Origin: Gryganskiella cystojenkinii | Taxonomy: Eukaryota > Mortierellomycota > Mortierellomycetes > Mortierellales > Mortierellaceae | Assembly: GCA_015852425.1 (NCBI GenBank) | Contig: JAAAIG010000442.1 | Span: 1 to 23,324 of the forward strand | Direction of reading: 5' to 3' | Length of the DNA: 23,324 nt | Shown here: positions 18,281 to 23,324 of the stretch, piece after piece | How the letters are laid out: every line of letters begins with the position of its first letter | How positions within the stretch are numbered: position 1 is the stretch's first letter | Notes under the pieces: generated by a model | What the model saw: the letters and a program-made list of their open reading frames with translations, nothing else | Told to the model about the DNA's origin: nothing | The model's database searches: none | Program-made: the position numbers and the translations under genes

Positions 18281-20491
18281 ATGATGCCGCCCCGCATACG
18301 CAGGATTGCCCTCGTGTGCTGTTTCTTGTCCATCTGTCTGGTCTTCATTGTCAGATTGCCCTCCAAGAACCTTCTCTCCGGTATCATGGAGGCCGACCCT
18401 CAAGATGCAGAACGAATCATGATGGAACGCTATGCCCGCAGCCTTCAATTCAAGGGCAAAGTCAGGATAAAGTCTCTTGCGACCGCTCTTGAGGATGATG
18501 CCAAAGAGGATGTCGAGATGTTGCCTAAACGTCTGACCAAGAAGGAACGCAGCACCGCCATCTATTACCCACCTGTCTGCAAGAATGGGCGCCACTGGCA
18601 GATCTGTAAAAAAATCGTCCCCAGTTTTATGATTGCTGGTGCAGAACACAGTGGGGCTAATGTTCTTTACGAAGCCTTCCGCACCCATCCTCAGGTCTGG
18701 GACCTTGTCAAGTCGAACGAGTTGCATGAGAGGTAAAAAACATATATTTATGTACTGTAGCTAGTGGTACTGTACAAGCACTCGCAGATGCAGATTCTCT
18801 CACACACACATACCGGCGCAACGACCGGTTGTTGCGCCTTTTTTTTTGTTTTTGTTTCGCCCTTGAAAGTGACATATGTTTGGGCGTTGGAGGACCACAA
18901 AAAAGAGAAAAAAAGTCCACCGTTGTGCTCCATACCTGCATACTAAACGTCAATAACCTGTCTCTAACCACACACATCGTTCTTGTCTCTTTTCTTTCCT
19001 TTTTTCCGTTGTTCGACGCGGCGTAACACCTTAATACCGTTGTAGAACTGGAAACTCTTCATTGACGGATATGCCCGATGTCGAGGAATCGCCTTTCTTT
19101 GGATCTCAAAAGTACAGTGACCTCGACCCATCCTCAAAAAATCTCGAGTGGTACCTCCAATACTTCCCCTCGATCAAGGATATCCCCCCAGTAGCACCCC
19201 ATAACCCCGTCTTGTCAGGAGAATCTCTGCCTCATATCCAACACTACGGTCTTGGTCATGTCAACAACATGGACCAGCAGGAGACCCCAACTTACAACGA
19301 CCAAAAGATCCTTGTCGGTGAATGTGCTCCAAGTTATCTGCACATGGACGGTGCTAGCAAAAGGATCGCCAATACGATGCCCGAGATCAAGGCAGTCTTT
19401 ATTTTTAGAGATCCCATCGACCGAGCTTACCTCAACTACCTGGAGCAGAGTAAGGATCGCTCGAGAGTTACCTTTTGTCGTTACTGATGTAGGATTTCTT
19501 TTTTATATCATGATGCCAGCTCTGATCCTTCTTTGTCCTTAACCTGTATCTTAGAACAATACGCCGCAGGATATAGCTTCGAAGAGATTGTGGCAGAAGA
19601 GCTGTTGATTCTCAAGGAGTGTATTGCTCGCCCTGGAAGCAAAAAGTGGACAGAGTTCTTGAAGTGTCACTCGGAAGAAGCCAACAAGAGTATGTACCTC
19701 TGACGTCGTCTATGCATGCTTACCGGAGAACAAACTACAAAGTGCCGCTTATGCTTACCATGTCCTATTTTCATCTCTTCTCCTGCTATTTTCATTACCG
19801 ATAGCTGCAAAGCGTATGGGACTGCCCAACCGCCCAAGATCCAATAATGCCAGGGGTAAGATTGATCACCACGAAGGGAAAAAAAAAGCATTGTCATCAA
19901 AGATGAGGGGAGGGGTGGAAGGGAAGACCTGCAGGACGCTAACACACTCTTTTTATGTGTTATGTTTTAGACCCGCCTGCACCATTGCTGAACCTGATCG
20001 TCAAAGGCCTGTACTACTCTCAACTTCACGAGTTTGTAAAGTATGTGCCGTTCACAAAGATCCTCGTTCTCCGGACTGAGGACCTCTACAACAAGAAATC
20101 GACCGTGTCAACAATGGTCCGTTTATCTCATTTCTTGAACCTGGACCCTTCACCGTTCTTGAACTTCCCGATCGAGATTGGAACGGATCCGATGGAGCCA
20201 TTGCGCCATGGTGGCGCAGGATACAACAAGATCTTTGGTGTGAACTCGATCGTAGTCCAGGATGCAGAGGGCGATGAGTTTGATCCTGAGGTGGAAGAGG
20301 AGGATGAGGATAATACTGAGGCAGATTATAAACCGAGGAATTCTCAGTTGACGTTTTCGGATCCACCACTAGAGTTGGCGACCCGGTTCCGACTCCAACG
20401 CGTCTTTGAGCCGTTTAACCAAAAGCTCGTGGATATGTTTGAGCACCGGCAAGATTTCCTTGGATGGGAGTACGATGTTGATCGAGGATAA
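18281..20491 (+). CDS. Type II membrane sulfotransferase (PAPS-dependent, heparan-sulfate/carbohydrate type), PAPS residues altered
   Basis: Family members in the Golgi move sulfate from PAPS to sugar chains. Exons are 18281-18732, 19046-19449, 19555-19689, 19805-19855 and 19971-20491, all in frame, 520 aa. A short cytosolic basic N-terminus (MMPPRIRR) precedes one membrane segment (about residues 9-26), then a stem, the topology of a Golgi type II enzyme. The 5'-phosphosulfate loop is PSFMIAGAEHSGANVLYEAF at about 115-134. The 3'-phosphate site is FIFRDPIDRAYLNYL at 270-284, preceded by GECAPSYL. Where active enzymes have K-x-G-T-type residues this protein has H123-S124-G125-A126-N127, and the usual Ser of the RAxS segment is L280. 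A Glu/Asp-rich stretch (EVEEEDEDNTEAD) sits near 430. The C-terminal region (FEPFNQKLVDMF, FLGWEYD) is family-like. The fold call is strong. Enzymatic activity is doubtful. Confidence 0.88.
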
Positions 20492-21008
20492 GGTCAACAC
20501 GAAAAAGAACATCCATAGCCATCAAAAGCAAAAGCAAACCATGTTACCCAGGATACATAGACAATATAACTTATTAAACTCGTTCTGTGCACTTTTTTAA
20601 TTATTTCTTTCATGGGAGGGTCGTGGTAGAGGGGTGGGCACGATACCAAGACTTCCTGGGGCGATCCAAAAAGAAAAACTTGAATAGAGAAGCACATCCC
20701 CATGGGGCGAAGGACCGAAACAGTAGTCTCGAAAAAATTGATTCGTACAGCACTCTCTGTCGCGGGGTGTTTTCATCATTTATTCTGTCTCTCTCTTTAT
20801 CTTTCTCTCTTTCTTTCTCTCCTCACATTTTTGTACTTTTTTTTCGCCACCAAACCCACACACTCTCTTCTGACAGACAAGTGGAATATCAACAACAACC
20901 ATACCCTCAACAAGCAAAATATCAACGAAACTGGCGTTCTCATACACAAGCACGACGACCACCACTGCCCATAGTCGTATTAATAACAACAGTAACAACA
21001 ACTGCGGC
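20492..21008. promoter_or_regulatory. Interval between the sulfotransferase and 6-phosphofructo-2-kinase genes
   Basis: This 517 bp stretch holds the 3' end of one gene and the promoter and leader of the next, same strand. A CT-rich tract (about 20784-20823) and a CAA/ACA-rich leader (20880-21005) are typical of fungal 5' regions. No coding frame of quality is seen. Confidence 0.5.
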
Positions 21009-23280
21009 ATGCAAAAGGACCCTATTCAGCTCACCAGTCCGATCCTTGGAGCAGGCGCAAAGGCAGGAGCCGTCGACGTCGCTGCGGCAGCAACGCGTTT
21101 TGTTCAACCCATCAGTTCAAGCACTGGTATCAGCAGTGGATTTCTTGGTACCAACGGCAACAGCAACGGTCTCTCGATGCCCTCGATCGAGCCCCAGTCG
21201 GCCTCGGCGTTCAGGAGACGAAGCTTGTGTTCGATTGATCAACCAGGAGTGGTCATGACCAAATTACCACAAGGTAAGAATGTGCATTGGCTTTCCTTCA
21301 ACAATCTACTTTTTTCGTTGTTGTTTTTTGGGTGCACGGCCTTATCTCGTTTATTAACTAACAGCAAGACTGCTCTTGCTCCTTTTTTTTCGTTCATTTT
21401 TATGGGTGACATGAATGACTCTTTTCTGTCATATCTCTCCCTTTTTGTTTATTGTTGTGCATAACATATAGAACTCGAGGACAGTCAACATGAGTTTGGG
21501 TCAAAGCTGGTGGTCATCATGGGTAAGCTGTCATTTGAAAATGCACAACCTTTTTTCTTTTTTTTTGCAATTCGCCATTCTGCTCCACTGTGTTTCCATT
21601 CGTCATTCGAAGCTCACAAGTTCTCTTCTTTCCTTCCTTCTCTCTTTGTTACTGCTCTTCTCTCCAGTTGGATTGCCCGCTCGAGGCAAGAGTTATTTGG
21701 TCAAGAAGTTGCAGCGCTATCTAACCTGGCTACAATACGATACAAAGGTACGATCGTCAAACAAAACAAACAAACAAACAAGTCGGCGACAAAAAAAAAA
21801 AAATCTGCGAGATAAGGGGATCTGTGCAGGTTCCTTTCCTACATTCTCAGAGTTCATTCACCGTCTGATAAGGACTGGAAAGAAAGGGAAAAAAATCACC
21901 CCAAAATCATGCCTCAAAATTTTGAGAGCTGGGATCCACTCTACTACCACTCTTGGGGCAAGTGACCCGTACATATTCAACACACTAAAAAGGTTTCAAA
22001 AAAAGGGTCAATCCGCCAGCAGGAGCAAAAACGAGAGAGAAGGAATCGCGGAGAACTCTAATGGAAAAATAACTAGAGAGGCCCTCATTGGAGAACAGGG
22101 AGTAGAAAAGTGGATCGCATCGACCTTCTGAGCAGCCTCCCAACCCACAGCTCGGTTGCTTTTTTTTTTGCTCCAACGCCCAAGGTTCTTGTCTCATTTT
22201 CGTTCTGGCTCTTGTGAGAGATAATCTGCTGACCTGGAGGAGATCACAAACGCTGCGGTTCTGATTTGTGAGCTTGATCTCTGTTATCGTGGATCTCTTC
22301 TTTTTTCTCTCTCTGTGTTGGACACATCAACACAACAGCGTCAACAGTTTTTGTTCAAACATGTCAACTGACTTGTGTCGATTTTTTTCCCTCGTCGCCT
22401 CTCCATTTAGGTCTTCAACGTGGGCAACCGACGCAGAATCGCATCAAAAGGAGACAACAGGAACGGCACAAGTCACTCACATGTGTTCTTTGACCCCAAG
22501 AACACGGCCGCAAAGACAATCCGTGACGAACTAGCGCTGGAAAGCCTGGAAGAGCTGATTACCTGGCTCAAACAAGGAGGACGTGTTGGGATTCATGGTA
22601 AAAGAGCATCGTCTATTATCTGTTTCCTGAGCAACAGCTGACAATGCAGGACTCAGGAGAAAAAAAAGGGGAAAGAGATGGGCGATCTCTGACGCTAACG
22701 TGCTTCCTTTATTTTCGTTATCTTTTCACCACTTAGACGCCACGAATTCTTCTCGGGAGCGCAGGTTGGTGGAACAGTCAAAATGAAGAGATAACATGCG
22801 TGGCACAGCTAAACTTTTGAACATCATGCTGACGAACCCGCTGTGTTTTTTTGATACTATTAGAAAGCTTTTGCTGCAAAGACTCGAGTCTGAACCAAAC
22901 TGCAGAGTGTTGTTCATTGAGGTAAATTGTGGAAGCCAATTTTTTTTTTTTTTTTGTGGCACTGGATCAACAAAACGCGGGGAAAGACTTTCGAAACACC
23001 AAGAAAAAAATGTACAATTGCGCATGACCTACATTTTAACCCTCGTTATCTTCGTATCTTTTCGCATCGTTTTTAGTCAATATGCACAGATCCTGTAGTC
23101 TTAGCCCACAACATTACGATGAAATTGAGCTCACCCGATTACAAGGGCATGGATGAGAAGCAGGCCAGGGATGATTTCCGGAAGCGATTGGAGAATTACG
23201 AGAAGGCATACCAGACACTCGGCGAAGATGATGAACAGGATGGCATCCAGTACTGCAAGTTGATCAATGTTGGCAAGAAG
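21009..23280 (+). CDS. 6-phosphofructo-2-kinase / fructose-2,6-bisphosphatase, 5' part (cut by right edge)
   Basis: The kinase domain makes fructose 2,6-bisphosphate, the activator of glycolytic phosphofructokinase. Exons are 21009-21273, 21472-21522, 21668-21747, 22411-22597, 22737-22764, 22864-22921 and 23077-23280, followed by donor GTATGA; frame is kept throughout, giving 291 residues so far. Residues 1-98 are a Ser/Ala-rich extension containing RRRSL (Ser72), a PKA-type site, as in yeast Pfk26-like enzymes. The kinase core follows: KLVVIM, the P-loop GLPARGKSYL, YDTKVFNVGNRRR, SHVFFDP, IHDATNSSRERR, VLFIESICTDP and DYKGMDEKQARDDF. The 28-nt exon 5 uses a weak donor, GTTGGT, but only this choice aligns ERRKLLLQRLE to the family and avoids an in-frame stop. 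The bisphosphatase half lies beyond the window, so whether the enzyme is bifunctional is unknown. Confidence 0.92.
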
Positions 23281-23324
23281 GTATGAAGCAAGTGTCAAAT
23301 CAGTTTTTTTTTTTTTTTTTTTTT

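Noticed and set aside
20587..21258. Long plus-strand frame ahead of and overlapping the 6-phosphofructo-2-kinase start
   Set aside because: It is in a different frame from the kinase exons and consists largely of low-complexity promoter and leader sequence (CT-rich, CAA-rich).
21490..22131. Plus-strand frame running through kinase introns 2 and 3
   Set aside because: It is a shadow of exons 2 and 3 in another frame plus intron sequence. The true exons align with the family and splice in frame without it.

Overview
This is a eukaryotic nuclear window, almost certainly fungal. The genes carry many short GT-AG introns, mostly 80-150 nt, often with donors of the GTAAGT or GTATGT type. Composition is moderate in GC, and there are TATAAAAG-type boxes and AATAAA signals at gene ends. 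The gene set (Nic96 nucleoporin, an SCF F-box/WD40 protein, 6-phosphofructo-2-kinase, an AN1 zinc-finger protein) combined with a type III glutamine synthetase and a Golgi-type sulfotransferase suggests an early-diverging fungus, with Mortierellomycotina/Mucoromycota my best guess. The species assignment is inference.

Layout. 263-643 (-) is the first exon of a type III glutamine synthetase that runs off the left edge. 1959-5474 (-) is a ten-exon Nic96/Nup93 nucleoporin gene of 885 aa. It is divergent from a four-exon F-box/WD40 gene (6017-9262 +, 954 aa) whose seven WD repeats match beta-TrCP/Slimb rather than Cdc4 or Met30. Convergent with that gene is a two-AN1-finger protein (9448-10461 -, 225 aa) ending in a CaaX box. 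It shares a 425 bp divergent promoter, containing a 16 bp palindromic double CCAAT box, with a RidA-family gene of the 2-aminomuconate deaminase type (10887-11643 +).

The middle of the window (about 11.6-18.3 kb) is gene-poor and accessory in character. It holds a small secreted cysteine-rich protein made of two nearly identical 31-residue modules (12607-12882 -), an unrecognised 123-aa charged protein (14719-15090 +), a stop-broken reading frame (15332-16000 +) and two copies of a 35 bp dispersed sequence (11849 and 16440).

The right end returns to housekeeping-like genes on the + strand. One is a five-exon type II membrane sulfotransferase (18281-20491, 520 aa) in which two normally conserved PAPS-contact residues are replaced. 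The other is the 5' part of a 6-phosphofructo-2-kinase/fructose-2,6-bisphosphatase gene (21009-23280, cut by the right edge), with an N-terminal extension carrying a PKA-type RRRS site.

All exon structures were built by hand from reading-frame continuity, family similarity and GT/AG sites. Every internal junction of the six multi-exon genes keeps frame. There is no operon logic here. The physically linked regulatory units are the two divergent promoters.
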